The notes under the pieces: model-generated | Seen by the model: only the letters and a program-made list of their open reading frames with translations | Told to the model about the DNA's origin: nothing | Database searches by the model: none | Part shown: positions 8,875 to 17,699 of the stretch, piece after piece | Position numbering within the stretch: position 1 is the first letter of the stretch | Layout: each line of letters opens with the position of its first letter | Position numbers and translations under genes: made by a program | Assembly (NCBI GenBank): GCA_020073085.1 | Contig: JAIQFV010000028.1 | Span: forward strand, 1 to 62,490 | Origin: Terriglobia bacterium | GTDB taxonomy: Bacteria; Acidobacteriota; Terriglobia; JAIQFV01 | Length of the DNA: 62,490 nt | Direction: 5' to 3'

Positions 8875-9498
8875 ATGAAAATGCGTCTAGCAACTTGTTT
8901 TTGGTTGACCTTGCTGGCTGCTGTTCCATTCCAGCATTCGAGTGCGCAAGACGCCTCGGATATGCCATGCGACCAGGTACACACGATTGCTCGGATGGCT
9001 CTAGCCAAATCTCATGCAACGTTGGCTAAGGAGAAGCACAATGCCGGAAGAAGCTACCGCGCCGAAATCGTCTATGCAGCGCGTTCTTTTGAACTCCAAC
9101 CGAGTGACAGGAAAACCGCTCTGCTCTTCCTTATTCTTCTTCCGCAGGATGACGCCCAGCACGCTACATTGATGACGCTGGGAGATAGTCTTTGCGATGA
9201 AGAATCTGTTGCCGAAATGAAGTCGTTGTCGAGACTCGGAGAACGTTTAGCGCGAGATTTTGCTAAAGCCGTCCTCCGTGCTCCAGAAATGCTGTCGAAA
9301 TACGTTGCTTATGCATCGACCTCGGTACAAGACCCTCACAGCGACTACGCGGTTCAGATGCAAGCAGTCTGCCGAGCAAAGCATGCCGAGTTCCTGAGAT
9401 CGGTAGGAGAGTTGCCATCCGATAAAAGAGACTGGTTTGTGAAGCATGTTCTTGATCCCGACGGTTGCCATGCAGTTGCCCTTCCCGAAGCTCAGTGA
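8875..9498 (+). CDS. secreted protein of unknown function, candidate immunity to the Rhs toxin tip
   Basis: A 207-residue protein from ATG 8875, preceded by GGGAGG. It has a clean signal peptide (MKMRLATCFWLTLLAAVPF...SSAQ) followed by a helical domain with TPR-like stretches (SYRAEIVYAARSFELQPSDRK) and five scattered cysteines. It starts 13 bases after the Rhs stop codon, the usual position of an immunity gene. Periplasmic location would fit a toxin that acts on peptidoglycan. No family is recognised; the immunity role is inferred from position only. Confidence 0.6.
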   Translation: MKMRLATCFWLTLLAAVPFQHSSAQDASDMPCDQVHTIARMALAKSHATLAKEKHNAGRSYRAEIVYAARSFELQPSDRKTALLFLILLPQDDAQHATLMTLGDSLCDEESVAEMKSLSRLGERLARDFAKAVLRAPEMLSKYVAYASTSVQDPHSDYAVQMQAVCRAKHAEFLRSVGELPSDKRDWFVKHVLDPDGCHAVALPEAQ

Positions 9499-9731
9499 GC
9501 CGGGTGCTACACGTTAGGAAGGAGGGGGTCAGGTCGGGACATAGGACATTGTGAAGGTCGCTCCTTTGAGTTCTGGCAAGTGTTGGCGGGTCGGCGATGA
9601 ATTACCAATCTAATTACTGTCAGTCCCCTCATTGAGCATTCGGTCGAATGGCGCAATACTCGGCATGTCGGGATCGTCCAACTTGGTGGAACCGTTATTG
9701 TGGGGCACAGTTTAGGCGCGTGATTTTATTA

Positions 9732-10761
9732 ATGAGGAAGCATATGTATAGAAAAAAGAATCCTGGGTTGATAACTCTGATGGCCTCGGTCCTTCGGTCC
9801 ATCGTTTTGCTAGTAATAATCTCTGCACTACCTTTCTTCGTCTCTACACTCTTTGCCGAGGGGCTTCCTTCCGCCGCGGTGGATCGCGCGGTACAGGCCC
9901 ATGGGGCGGGCTGGCAGAATGGGGCGGTGAAGAACTGGATTGCGACGGGACAGGTGACCATCTTTCGCTACGACGATCAGAACCAGCAGTCGTACGACAT
10001 CAATCCGATGACGCTCATCCATGCGGCCGATGCCACCGGTGGCGGCGGGGCAGGTGACCGGCTGCAGCGATTGATCTTCCAGCCACCCGGCCCGGACGGC
10101 CTGGTGAACGTGGGCAATGCCACGGTGAGCAGCTACTCCCTGCACTCGGTGCTGAGTCGGGAGGGCACCGATGGCGCCCAGACGTGGCACTCCTCAGACC
10201 CCTTGAGCACCCCCGCCGCCGGACGAGCACAGCGGTTCATTGAGGCGCACACGGTGCGGTCGCTCGAAGCCTTGTTCAACTACCGCGCGCATGCGGGGAA
10301 CCGTCGCCGATATCGCGGCGCGCATCTTGAGCCTGAATCCGGGCGCCAATCTCCCTCCCGGCCTGGGCCAGGCGAATCGAGTTCATCCACAGCCGTCGTT
10401 CCAAGTCGCTGCAAACGCCCGGGTGATTGAGTTAAGCGCGGGGCTGAAGGGTCCCACCACACGGTATTACATCGACAATGTCAGCGGGTTGGTAGCGCGG
10501 ATGGAGTTTGACTATGCGCAGGGACAGGATCCGCTCTCCAGCCAGATGGTTCCCTTGACTGAAGTCTACGAATTCTCGAACTACCAGGACGTCCCTCTGA
10601 CGGTCGCGGGACTTTTCGCCACTGCCTCTACGGCCCCTGCGGCCACGGTGAAGTTTCCGATGGTGATCGACCGATACATCGTCGGTCGGAAAGTCGAAAC
10701 GATGGTGTTCACGCAGGTATTGCTGAATCAGAACCTGCAATCGGAGAGCTTCCAGCGCTAG
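9732..10761 (+). pseudogene. frameshifted secreted protein of unknown function
   Basis: ATG 9732 opens a protein with an N-terminal membrane/signal segment (about residues 20-45, SIVLLVIISALPFFVSTLFA), then AVDRAVQAHGAGWQNGAVKNW. The frame is good to about 10285, then turns into low-complexity arginine-rich sequence. A second frame, open from 10240 and sensible from about 10295 (GTVADIAARILSLNPGAN) to TAG 10761, clearly continues it (YYIDNVSGLVARMEFDY, FPMVIDRYIVG). One indel near 10285-10300 would join them into about 340 residues. Either a recent frameshift or a sequencing error. No in-frame UGA is involved. Confidence 0.6.
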
Positions 10762-11071
10762 ACGAAGGGGACCGGTAGCTTGTGCCACATTAGTTATGCC
10801 ACCCCTAAAGGGGTTCAACCCAAAGAGAAGATGAGCAGCCGATCTATAGAGATTCCACTCCTACGGAGTTGAGCCCTTACCGCATCGGGAGGATCGTTCA
10901 AATCCAGCCTACCCCCAGGCGACGCGCCTTCACCCAAATCCCCCAATGGAAGGGGGGATAGTCCAGTTCCGGCCTCTCGCTGAGATGAAGGGGACTGACC
11001 CCTTCTTGAGACATCAATTGGACGTCTTCATGTGTGCAGGTGTCTGCCCCCGCTGGATCTTCCCCCCCAAT
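10762..11071. repeat. gene-free stretch with short repeats, including a hairpin at 10988-11052
   Basis: 10800-10880 contains CCCCTAAAGGGGTTCAACCC and CTCCTACGGAGTTGAGCCC, two short imperfect palindromes of a type that recurs in such genomes. 10988-11052 has GGGGACTGACCCC facing GGTGTCTGCCCCC, a degraded member of the GGGGACAGACACC hairpin family. No gene seen. Confidence 0.5.
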
Positions 11072-11911
11072 TCACTTTCTCTTTGGTTTCCAGAACCCGG
11101 GATCGGCGGCAGCAAATTCTTTTGACACATGCGACAATTCCGGGGTGATGGCGTACAGGTTGCTTTCCAGACTCAGGTAGGCTTCCCGCATGAGCTGCTG
11201 CGTGCGCTGGCGTTCGGCCTCGGAGGCGCCGCGCTGCCGGGAGCTCGAGGAGGCCAGCAGGTCGTCCAAGTCCTTCATCGAGCGCAAGGGAACCAGAAAG
11301 ATGTAGGTGGGTCGTTCCATGCCCAGGTCCACCTGGTACACAACCCACGGAAACTTTGAGTCGGCCTTCTCATAGGACGCAGCCAGGGCCTTGGTCTCTT
11401 CGGTGAAGGCAGCTTCGTGGCCGGGGGCAACACGCGCCACGAGGATGCGCAAGTACCGCGCCTTTGAAAGATCGACCGCGTCAGCGTGGTATCCAAGATC
11501 GTCTCGCCGCAGGGCGGTGAGGGTCGTCTGCCGGGTGACCAACTCGTCGATCATCTGCTGCGTTCGGACAAGCTCTGCGTGGCGGGAGTTCGCGTCGGTG
11601 ATCGCCGCACTGGCCTTCTCCGCCGCATCAAAAGAATCAAACGGATCGAGCCAGAGCGTGCCGGCCGCGCCGGTCACCGCCTCCATAGCGATAAAGTGGA
11701 CGGGGATATCATAGCGCTCGTAGGCATCGGCTGCGTCCAACCCGAGCTTGCGGCGGGCGGCCGCGGAGCCCGGCTTGGTCTGCTCGTAAACGACCAACAG
11801 GATCTTCGGAGCTGCCCCTCCTCGCCCCGCGACACGCTCTGCCTGGGCTTCCAACGGTCGCGGCAGCGCGAGCAGCAGGAGAATCAGGACACCTTTGGGG
11901 AGATGTTTCAT
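11072..11911 (-). CDS. secreted protein of unknown function, 279 residues
   Basis: ATG 11911 lies just after GGAGGATTGC, a strong ribosome site; the longer open frame upstream is repeat DNA and was rejected. It has a signal peptide of about 23 residues (KGVLILLLLALPRPLEA-Q). The mature part has two similar halves with ILLVVYEQTKPG...ARRKLG and YLRILVARVAPGHEAAFTEE, plus WVVYQVDLGMERPTYIFLVP, reminiscent of dimeric alpha-beta (NIPSNAP/ABM-like) folds. It ends with a basic tail KPKRK. No catalytic motif is visible. Confidence 0.7.
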   Translation of the reverse strand: MKHLPKGVLILLLLALPRPLEAQAERVAGRGGAAPKILLVVYEQTKPGSAAARRKLGLDAADAYERYDIPVHFIAMEAVTGAAGTLWLDPFDSFDAAEKASAAITDANSRHAELVRTQQMIDELVTRQTTLTALRRDDLGYHADAVDLSKARYLRILVARVAPGHEAAFTEETKALAASYEKADSKFPWVVYQVDLGMERPTYIFLVPLRSMKDLDDLLASSSSRQRGASEAERQRTQQLMREAYLSLESNLYAITPELSHVSKEFAAADPGFWKPKRK

Positions 11912-12149
11912 GCAATCCTCCGGTTTGAGTGAGATCGTCCGAATTCGACGATGGTCCGAGTGACAGGGAATCTTACGACGCCAAAGGCTCGACGGCAAGG
12001 GAGGCTGGATGGGGGCGAAAACCGGAGACAAGGCCCGAGGGGGACAGCCTATTTTTGGCGAGAGATGTGGCTGGCCCAAGTCCTTCGGATGCGCCAATGC
12101 GCCCCGAGCTAACATCCACAGAGTTTGGTCTCCAACTCTTGGTGCCTCT

Positions 12150-12245
12150 TGGTTGGAATTTGGATTTTGTTTGGGTTTTGAGGTTTGGTTTTTGTTTGGA
12201 ATTTGTCCGCCGCAGGCGGATTGGAATTTGGATTTTGTCTGTGAA
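12150..12245. repeat. low-complexity GGAATTTGGATTTTG repeat (family F)
   Basis: Repeats of TTGGAATTTGGATTTTG/TTTGGGTTTTG punctuated by the palindrome TCCGCCGCAGGCGGA. The same composition recurs at 15100-15265, 15405-15487, 24238-24300 and 29925-29990. Always intergenic. Confidence 0.75.
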
Positions 12246-12256
12246 AGAGACGTGCG

Positions 12257-12321
12257 GGTCAAGTCTAAATCTTGAACGGTGATCGTGTCGGATGAGAAAG
12301 ATTGAGAATTTAGACTTGACC
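12257..12321. repeat. hairpin element (GGTCAAGTCTAAAT family D)
   Basis: GGTCAAGTCTAAAT (12257-12270) is perfectly inverted at 12308-12321. Related, more degraded hairpins are at 24318-24379, 28397-28463 and 29999-30066; all lie next to the family F low-complexity repeat or to family A. Confidence 0.8.
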
Positions 12322-12414
12322 TTCACAAACTGCGCGGCCGTCGATCAGTCGTCAAGTGGACCTGAATCCATCGAACGACTTTCCTGATGGCCCTGTGTAG
12401 CCCCGGACCATTTT

Positions 12415-13722
12415 CTACTTCGCGTCCTTCGGCAACTCCTTGATCGTGTTTGAAATCCTTGCGAGGTTGCGGTCGCGTGCTTGTTTGCCACCAATGGACC
12501 GGGCAGACTGTAATGCCTCTTCGAGGACGCGGCGAGCTTCCGCGGGCCGTCCCCCCTGAGTCAGCGCATCGGCCTTCGTTTCAAACAGCCAGGTCCGGCC
12601 CAGTGGACCGCTCACGTGCACCAGGCCGCGATCGCATGCCGCGATGGCCTCGTCATATTGTTTGGCTTCGATCTCCATCTGGGCGAGCCGCAGTGACGCG
12701 TTGTAGTTGGTCGGCATGGCGCGTTCCGAGGCGATCAGTGCCGGCAGCACGCGCGATGCCGCCCCAAGGAAATACGCTGCGTCAACGCGGGCAATATCGA
12801 GGGCGGATCGCTCGTCCTCGTTGGCGGGCCGGGTCGCCTCGAGCTCGTCCAGCCAGCGTTCGCCCCACCGTGCCACGGTCGCCTTATCGCCGTCCATTTC
12901 AGCGGCGTGCATGAGCTGCTGATACAGCTGAAAGCGATGATCGCGCAGCGTCGCCGGAAGCGCAATCGCCTCCTCCGCGAGCGGCCTAAGAGTCTTCCGC
13001 GGGGCTTCGGCCCACGGAGCCTGTTGACCCCCGTTCACACACATCAATCCTGCGAGAACGACTCTTCCAAACATTTGGCCGCGCGCCATCGACGCCGCTT
13101 CCTTGGCGGCCGTTTCGGCGCAAACCTGCGATTGTCCACTCAACATCAGCGCCCAGGTGTCCGATCCGACTGCGCGCTCGCGCTGTGGCCAAGTCTTTCC
13201 GCCGAGGCGAAGCCCCTCCTCATAGGCGGCTGCCGCCCCGGCATGCTGGCCGCGGGCGAGCATCTCGTCGCCCCGCGCGAGCGCCGCGTCGGCGGGCCTT
13301 CCCGCTTTTGCGATGACGCCGTGCTCCCCTCGGTCGAGGAATTGCGTCAGCTCGGGCAACGTCATCCCCCCGAGCTGCGTTGCCGACGTCCGTTCATCGG
13401 CGGGGTCGATCACGAAAAAAGACGGTGTGTACATCACCCCGTGCCGGGCGAGGAACGATTGATTGACCGGTTTATCAAAATTGAGTTCGAGCCAGACGAA
13501 CCGTCCGGCGTACCTGGCGAGGCTGGCGTCGGCCAGCGTGGCTCGCATCAGGCGGCACGAATATCACCACGGGGCCCACACTTCGACGAAGACGGGCAGC
13601 TTCTGGCGCGTCGCCTCGGCGAGCGCCCGGGTGTAATCGTCTTCGATGAACGGCAGGCGCGTGGTTGCGGTCGCCGACGTCGTTAGCACCGAAAGCAACA
13701 CCCACAAAGAGAGTTTCTTCAT
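12415..13722 (-). CDS. secreted thioredoxin-TPR protein with in-frame UGA (candidate selenoprotein, WAPWUxxC)
   Basis: ATG 13722 follows GGAGGAG with ideal spacing. A signal peptide (MKKLSLWVLLSVLTTSATA) leads to VFVEVWAPW, then TGA (13566-13564), then YSCRLMRATLAD in the same frame. Read as selenocysteine, the site is W-A-P-W-Sec53-Tyr-Ser-Cys56, the thioredoxin WAPWCxxC motif with the first Cys replaced. The fold continues with VWLELNFD and the cis-proline loop MYTPSFFVID, then TPR-like helices from about residue 150 to the end (435 residues). The internal ATG 13548 would give a protein lacking signal peptide and active site, with no ribosome site. It is divergent from a MocR-type regulator. 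A long hairpin follows the UGA. The alternative is a nonsense mutation, but a hit on exactly this codon in two genes of one window is unlikely by chance. Confidence 0.82.
13513..13552 (-). promoter_or_regulatory. putative bacterial SECIS hairpin
   Basis: Reading the minus strand after the UGA at 13566-13564: CCTG (13552-13549) pairs with CAGG (13516-13513), GCGAG with CTCGC, and GCTGGC (13537-13532) with GCCAGC (13527-13522), closing loop CGAC. All 15 pairs are Watson-Crick; unpaired bases (AT, CCAC) lie only on the 5' side. The apical loop starts 33 nt after the UGA and has G as its second base, which fits the published loose consensus for bacterial SECIS elements (loop 16-37 nt after UGA, G among the first two loop bases). 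Found by eye. Confidence 0.55.
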
Positions 13723-13817
13723 TCTGCTCCTCCACGGCCGGAGATGGTAAAATGGGATCGGTCTGTTTACAAGATCCGATTTCGATCTCCAGAATGGACC
13801 ATTTGGAGGATCCCCTC
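13723..13817. promoter_or_regulatory. divergent promoter region between the thioredoxin-TPR selenoprotein and the MocR-type gene
   Basis: Only 95 bases separate the two divergent start codons. The centre contains ATCGG-N14-CCGAT (about 13754-13777) and repeated GATC cores (GGATCGG, AGATCCGAT, CGATCTCC), the type of repeated half-site that MocR/GntR proteins often bind. Operator function is inferred. Confidence 0.35.
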
Positions 13818-15077
13818 ATGCGCCGATCACGGGGTGTGCTTCTGCCGCCGGTCCGCGCCGCCGGACGGCTGCGGCGCGGCGACGTGTATCGCGCGATTCG
13901 GGCCGCAGTGCTGGACGGCGTTCTCTCTCCCGGCGAGCGGCTCCCCTCGACGCGGCAGGCTGGCGCTGATTATGGCGTCTCGCGCGGAATGCTGGAAGAG
14001 GTCTACGCGCAGCTGACCGAAGAAGGGTTTATCGAGCGCGCCGTCGGACGCGGCACGTTTGTCGCGCCGACGGTCGAACGGCTGAGTACGCCTGTGAATC
14101 GAAAACCGGGAGAGCCACGAGTGCTCCGGCCGTCGCGCCGCGGCCAATCAGCCGCCGCGAATGCCGCCTGCCGCGAGCCGGCGGTTCCAATCCCGTTCAA
14201 TGCGGGCACCGCCGACACAAGCGAGTTTCCATGGATGCTGCTCGTCGATCGCGGCGATGCCGTTTGGATCGAGGATCCCTGCTACCTGGGTGCACGCGCC
14301 GCCTTTGCGCTGGCCGGCGCGGCGATCATCCCGGTGCCCGTCGATGACAAAGGCATTCGCGCCGACCCCAGGGCTCGCCGTTCCTCACGCGCGCACCTGA
14401 TCTATGTGACGCCTTCGCATCAGTACCCGACCGGCGTGGCCCTCAGCCTCGAGCGCCGCATCGCCCTCCTGGAGCTGGCAGTGCAAAATGACTCGTGGGT
14501 CGTGGAAGATGATTATGACGGCGAGTTTCGGTATGAGGGGCAGCCGCTCACGGCGCTCCATTCGCTCGACTCCCACGCGCGCGTGCTCTATATCGGCACC
14601 TTGAACAAGTCGATGTTCGTTTCGCTGCGCCTCGCTTATGCCGTTGTGCCCGAGGAGTTGCTTGAACCCCTGGCAAACATTCGGACCCAGCTCGACGGGT
14701 TCACGCCCGCGGTGCAGCAGATGGCGATGAGCGTCTTCATGGACGAGGGCCACTTCTCTTCGCACTTGCGCCGCATGCGCGCCGTGTACGGGGCGAAACG
14801 TGCCGCCCTGGTCGAAGGACTGGCGCCGCTTGCTGCGCTCGGCTGGACGTGGTCGAACAATTCCGCCGGCATGCATCTCCTGGTCCGCCACCAGCGAGGC
14901 GACTATGTACGGGCCGTCGCCGCGGCGAGTTCCCTCGATCTGGCGCTGCTCAGTACTTATCGCGTCGCCCGGACGACGGACGACGGACTGTTTCTTCGCT
15001 TCGGCGCGCTCGACCGGGCGAGTCTCAGGGCTGGCGTTACAGCCCTCGTCGCGGGGGCAAAGAAGCTGAGCCGATAA
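13818..15077 (+). CDS. MocR-type (GntR HTH plus aminotransferase-like) regulator with internal deletion
   Basis: ATG 13818 follows TTGGAGGATCCC. Residues about 15-80 form a GntR winged helix (YRAIRAAVLDGVLSPGERLPSTR, DYGVSRGMLEEVYAQLTEEGF, GRGTFVA). The rest is a fold-type-I aminotransferase domain with VWIEDPCY, YVTPSHQYPTG, WVVEDDYDGEFRY, and YIGTLNKSMF carrying the PLP lysine. Compared with the family, the segment normally lying between the FP...W part and VWIEDP (about 60-70 residues containing the RG...ITxGxQQALDL region) is missing: SEFPWMLLVDRGDAVWIEDP runs directly on. The 419-residue protein may therefore be defective in ligand binding. It is divergent from the selenoprotein gene, a likely former target. 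Confidence 0.8.
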   Translation: MRRSRGVLLPPVRAAGRLRRGDVYRAIRAAVLDGVLSPGERLPSTRQAGADYGVSRGMLEEVYAQLTEEGFIERAVGRGTFVAPTVERLSTPVNRKPGEPRVLRPSRRGQSAAANAACREPAVPIPFNAGTADTSEFPWMLLVDRGDAVWIEDPCYLGARAAFALAGAAIIPVPVDDKGIRADPRARRSSRAHLIYVTPSHQYPTGVALSLERRIALLELAVQNDSWVVEDDYDGEFRYEGQPLTALHSLDSHARVLYIGTLNKSMFVSLRLAYAVVPEELLEPLANIRTQLDGFTPAVQQMAMSVFMDEGHFSSHLRRMRAVYGAKRAALVEGLAPLAALGWTWSNNSAGMHLLVRHQRGDYVRAVAAASSLDLALLSTYRVARTTDDGLFLRFGALDRASLRAGVTALVAGAKKLSR

Positions 15078-15099
15078 TTGCGCGACCCGCCACACGCGG

Positions 15100-15487
15100 A
15101 TTGGAATTTGGATTTCACCGCCGAGGCGCGAGAGCTCGCCGAGCTTGGCGGGGCCATCAAAGTGTGGGAATTGGAATTTGGGTTTTGTTTGGAATTTGTC
15201 CGCCGCAGGCGGTTTGGAAATTGGATTTTATTTGGAATTTGGCTTTTGGAATTTGGATTTTCTTAAGGTTTGGTAGCCCCCCGCCGCGGCGGGCTCTTTG
15301 GGATGGCGGGGGCTTTTGCGAGCAGGATGCACAAAACCAGCGATTGTGGGCGCCTTGAGGGGAAGAGCCCCCGCCGGCAAAAAGCGCCGGCGAGGCTACC
15401 AAAGCTTGGAATTTGGGTTATGTTTGGATTTTGGAATTTGGATTTTATTTGGATTTTGGCTTTTGGAATTTGGAATTTCTCTTAGCC
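15100..15487. repeat. family F low-complexity repeats flanking one family B palindromic unit
   Basis: 15100-15265 and 15405-15487 are GGAATTTGGATTTTG-type repeats. Between them, 15268-15402 is one family B unit: GGTAGCCCCCCGCCGCGGCGGG at the left, GAAGAGCCCCCGCCGGCAAA in the middle, GCCGGCGAGGCTACCAAAGC at the right. No gene. Confidence 0.75.
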
Positions 15488-17578
15488 TCACCACAATCGC
15501 ACCCTCTCTCCCGGCGAAAGGTAGAGCTTCTGCCCCAGCGTCACCCCGAACGCCTCATACCAGGCGTCGATGTTGCGTACGGCATCGGCACGGTATTCAG
15601 CCAGCGTGTGGCCGTCGGTCACGATCAGTTGCCGCATCAAGGGCTCCCGGAGTTTGTCCCGCCAGCTCTGAGCGAAGCTGAGGAAGAACTGCTGGTCGCC
15701 CGTCAATCCCTGGCGCTCGGGTGGCTGCTTGCCGCCGAACGACAGCCGGTAGCCATCGTAGGCCACCGACAGCCCGGCCACGTCAGCAATATTCTCGCTC
15801 AACGTCTGCTGGCCATTGACCGCGAGGTCGGGCAGCGGGTGGTACCCGTTGTATTGCGCGACCAGCCGGCCCGAAGCCTCCTTGAAATGAGCAAAGTCTT
15901 CCGGTGTCCACCAGTTGGCCAAGCGGCCGGTAGCGTCGAACTGGCTGCCCTGGTCGTCAAAGCTGTGGCTGATCTCGTGGCCAATCACCGCGCCGATGGC
16001 GCCGTAATTATTGGCGGCTTCGGCCTTCGGATCAAAATATGGCGGCTGGAGGATGGCCGCTGGGAAGTTCAGCGCGTTCTGGATGGGCAGGTTCACCGCA
16101 TTGACGGTCTGGGGGGTCATCCACCATTCGGAACGGTCCACACCCTTGCCAAGCTTGGCGAGGTTGCGATGGTAGTCGTAAAGCTCGGCGTTGTAAGCGT
16201 TGTCGAGGGGGTTGTCACGCGAGATTTCGAGGCCCGAGTAATCGCGCCACACGTCAGGATAGCCAACCCCCACTTTGAGCGTCTTCAACTTCTCTTTGGC
16301 TTTCGCCCTGGTTTGAGGTGACATCCAGGTCAGCTTGTCGATCCGCTGGCCAAACGCCTGTACCAGGTCCGCAACCATCGCCTGAGCCTTGGCCTTCGCT
16401 TCAGGCGGGAAGTAATGCTGGACGTAGAGACGACCGACTGCATCCCCCATGGAGAAATTCGCGGAGCCGACGGCCCGCTTCCAACGTTCGCGAAGCTGCG
16501 GCGTGCCGGCAAGGACCTTGCCGTAAAACGCGAAATTTTCATCAACGAACGCCTTGGACAGCAGGAACGACCAGCTATCGACGAGGTGGTAAGTGAGGTA
16601 ATCCTTCCAGGTTTCGAGCGACTCGCGGCCAACGAGAGCGGCTTCGCCGGCGATCGCGCTCGGCTGCCAGACGATGATCACGGGCTGGCCATCGAGGCCG
16701 GCGGCTTTTAAAAAGGCCGACCAATCGAGGCCGGGGGCCTTGGCAACGAAGTCCTTCGGTTTCCACGGATTGTTCGCCTTGTGCACTTCCTCGGAGTCTT
16801 CCCGGCCCCAGTGAATCTTCGCGATCTTGGATTCCAGCTCGAAGATCCGCGCCGCCTTGGCATCCGCGTTGGCGATCTTCGCCAGCTTCAGAACGGCCGC
16901 GATGTGTGTCTTATACTGGGTACGGATGTCGGCCATCCGGGGCGAGTCGCTAAGGTAGTATTCGCGGTCGGGCATGCCGATGCCGCCCTGAAGTAGATAA
17001 GGCGTGCAGCGCGTCGGCTCGTTGAAATCCTGGGTAACCCACACTCCGAACAAGTGCTCCGTATGAAGGTTCGTGTTGTTCAGTGGATCGACGTCGGCTC
17101 GAATCGTTTGAGCAAGCGATTCCGCAAGCGCGCGCCGGTTGGAAATGGCGGCAATTTGGTCGAGCTGGCTGCGGAGCGGCTCGAGGCCCTTGGTCTCGAT
17201 CGTGGCTTCATCCATGAACGCCGCGTAGTAGTCACCGGCCTTGCGCTCATCGGAGCCGGCCGGCGCCGCGCCCTTCGCCGCATCTTCGAGCAGTTTGCGG
17301 GTGCGCAGGATCGCTTCTTCCTCGAGCTTGGCGTCGAGGCCATAGCTCGAGCGGTCCGCGGGAATCTCCGTCGCCTTGATCCACGCGCCGTTGGCATAGC
17401 CAAAGAAATCGTCACCGGGCTTGAGGGAGCGATCCATGCCGGCCAGATCGACACCCCCCGTGTTCACGGTGGATTCCACCGCCGGAGCCTTCGACGCCGG
17501 CGGACTGGAGCAGGAAGTAAAAAAGATGAGGACGACGACAAAACATGTAGAAACGGCATGTGATCTAGCTTCGGCCAT
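15488..17578 (-). CDS. M13 (neprilysin/PepO-type) zinc metallopeptidase lipoprotein
   Basis: ATG 17578 follows CTGGAGAGATT; the longer frame upstream is repeat sequence. The N-terminus has a lipoprotein signal (FFTSC, cysteine near residue 23). The M13 N-terminal domain starts at DRSLKPGDDFFGYANGAWI. The catalytic domain has HEISHSFDDQGSQFD (HExxH zinc site) and ENIADVAG (third zinc ligand and its conserved Asp), preceded by VNAVNLPIQNALNFPAAIL. It ends VRLW, close to the usual CRVW terminus. At 696 residues it is of normal family length. It likely cleaves short peptides at the cell surface or in the periplasm. It stands alone between repeat blocks. Confidence 0.93.
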   Translation of the reverse strand: MAEARSHAVSTCFVVVLIFFTSCSSPPASKAPAVESTVNTGGVDLAGMDRSLKPGDDFFGYANGAWIKATEIPADRSSYGLDAKLEEEAILRTRKLLEDAAKGAAPAGSDERKAGDYYAAFMDEATIETKGLEPLRSQLDQIAAISNRRALAESLAQTIRADVDPLNNTNLHTEHLFGVWVTQDFNEPTRCTPYLLQGGIGMPDREYYLSDSPRMADIRTQYKTHIAAVLKLAKIANADAKAARIFELESKIAKIHWGREDSEEVHKANNPWKPKDFVAKAPGLDWSAFLKAAGLDGQPVIIVWQPSAIAGEAALVGRESLETWKDYLTYHLVDSWSFLLSKAFVDENFAFYGKVLAGTPQLRERWKRAVGSANFSMGDAVGRLYVQHYFPPEAKAKAQAMVADLVQAFGQRIDKLTWMSPQTRAKAKEKLKTLKVGVGYPDVWRDYSGLEISRDNPLDNAYNAELYDYHRNLAKLGKGVDRSEWWMTPQTVNAVNLPIQNALNFPAAILQPPYFDPKAEAANNYGAIGAVIGHEISHSFDDQGSQFDATGRLANWWTPEDFAHFKEASGRLVAQYNGYHPLPDLAVNGQQTLSENIADVAGLSVAYDGYRLSFGGKQPPERQGLTGDQQFFLSFAQSWRDKLREPLMRQLIVTDGHTLAEYRADAVRNIDAWYEAFGVTLGQKLYLSPGERVRLW

Positions 17579-17699
17579 AATCTCTCCAGGACATGAATTG
17601 ATAGATCTTACATCGGGAATGCGCGCAATGAAAAGAGACCATCGAACGAGGGGTGGTTCTTTCTGTCTGCATGCCCATCCCTTAAAGAGCGCCGGCGTG

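Noticed and set aside
10240-10440. Selenocysteine explanation for the broken gene at 9732-10761
   Set aside because: The break is a change of reading frame near 10285-10300, not an in-frame UGA.
11912-12262. Upstream extension of the secreted protein frame at 11072
   Set aside because: It is GGAATTTGGATTTTG low-complexity repeat; ATG 11911 has GGAGGATTGC and a signal peptide.
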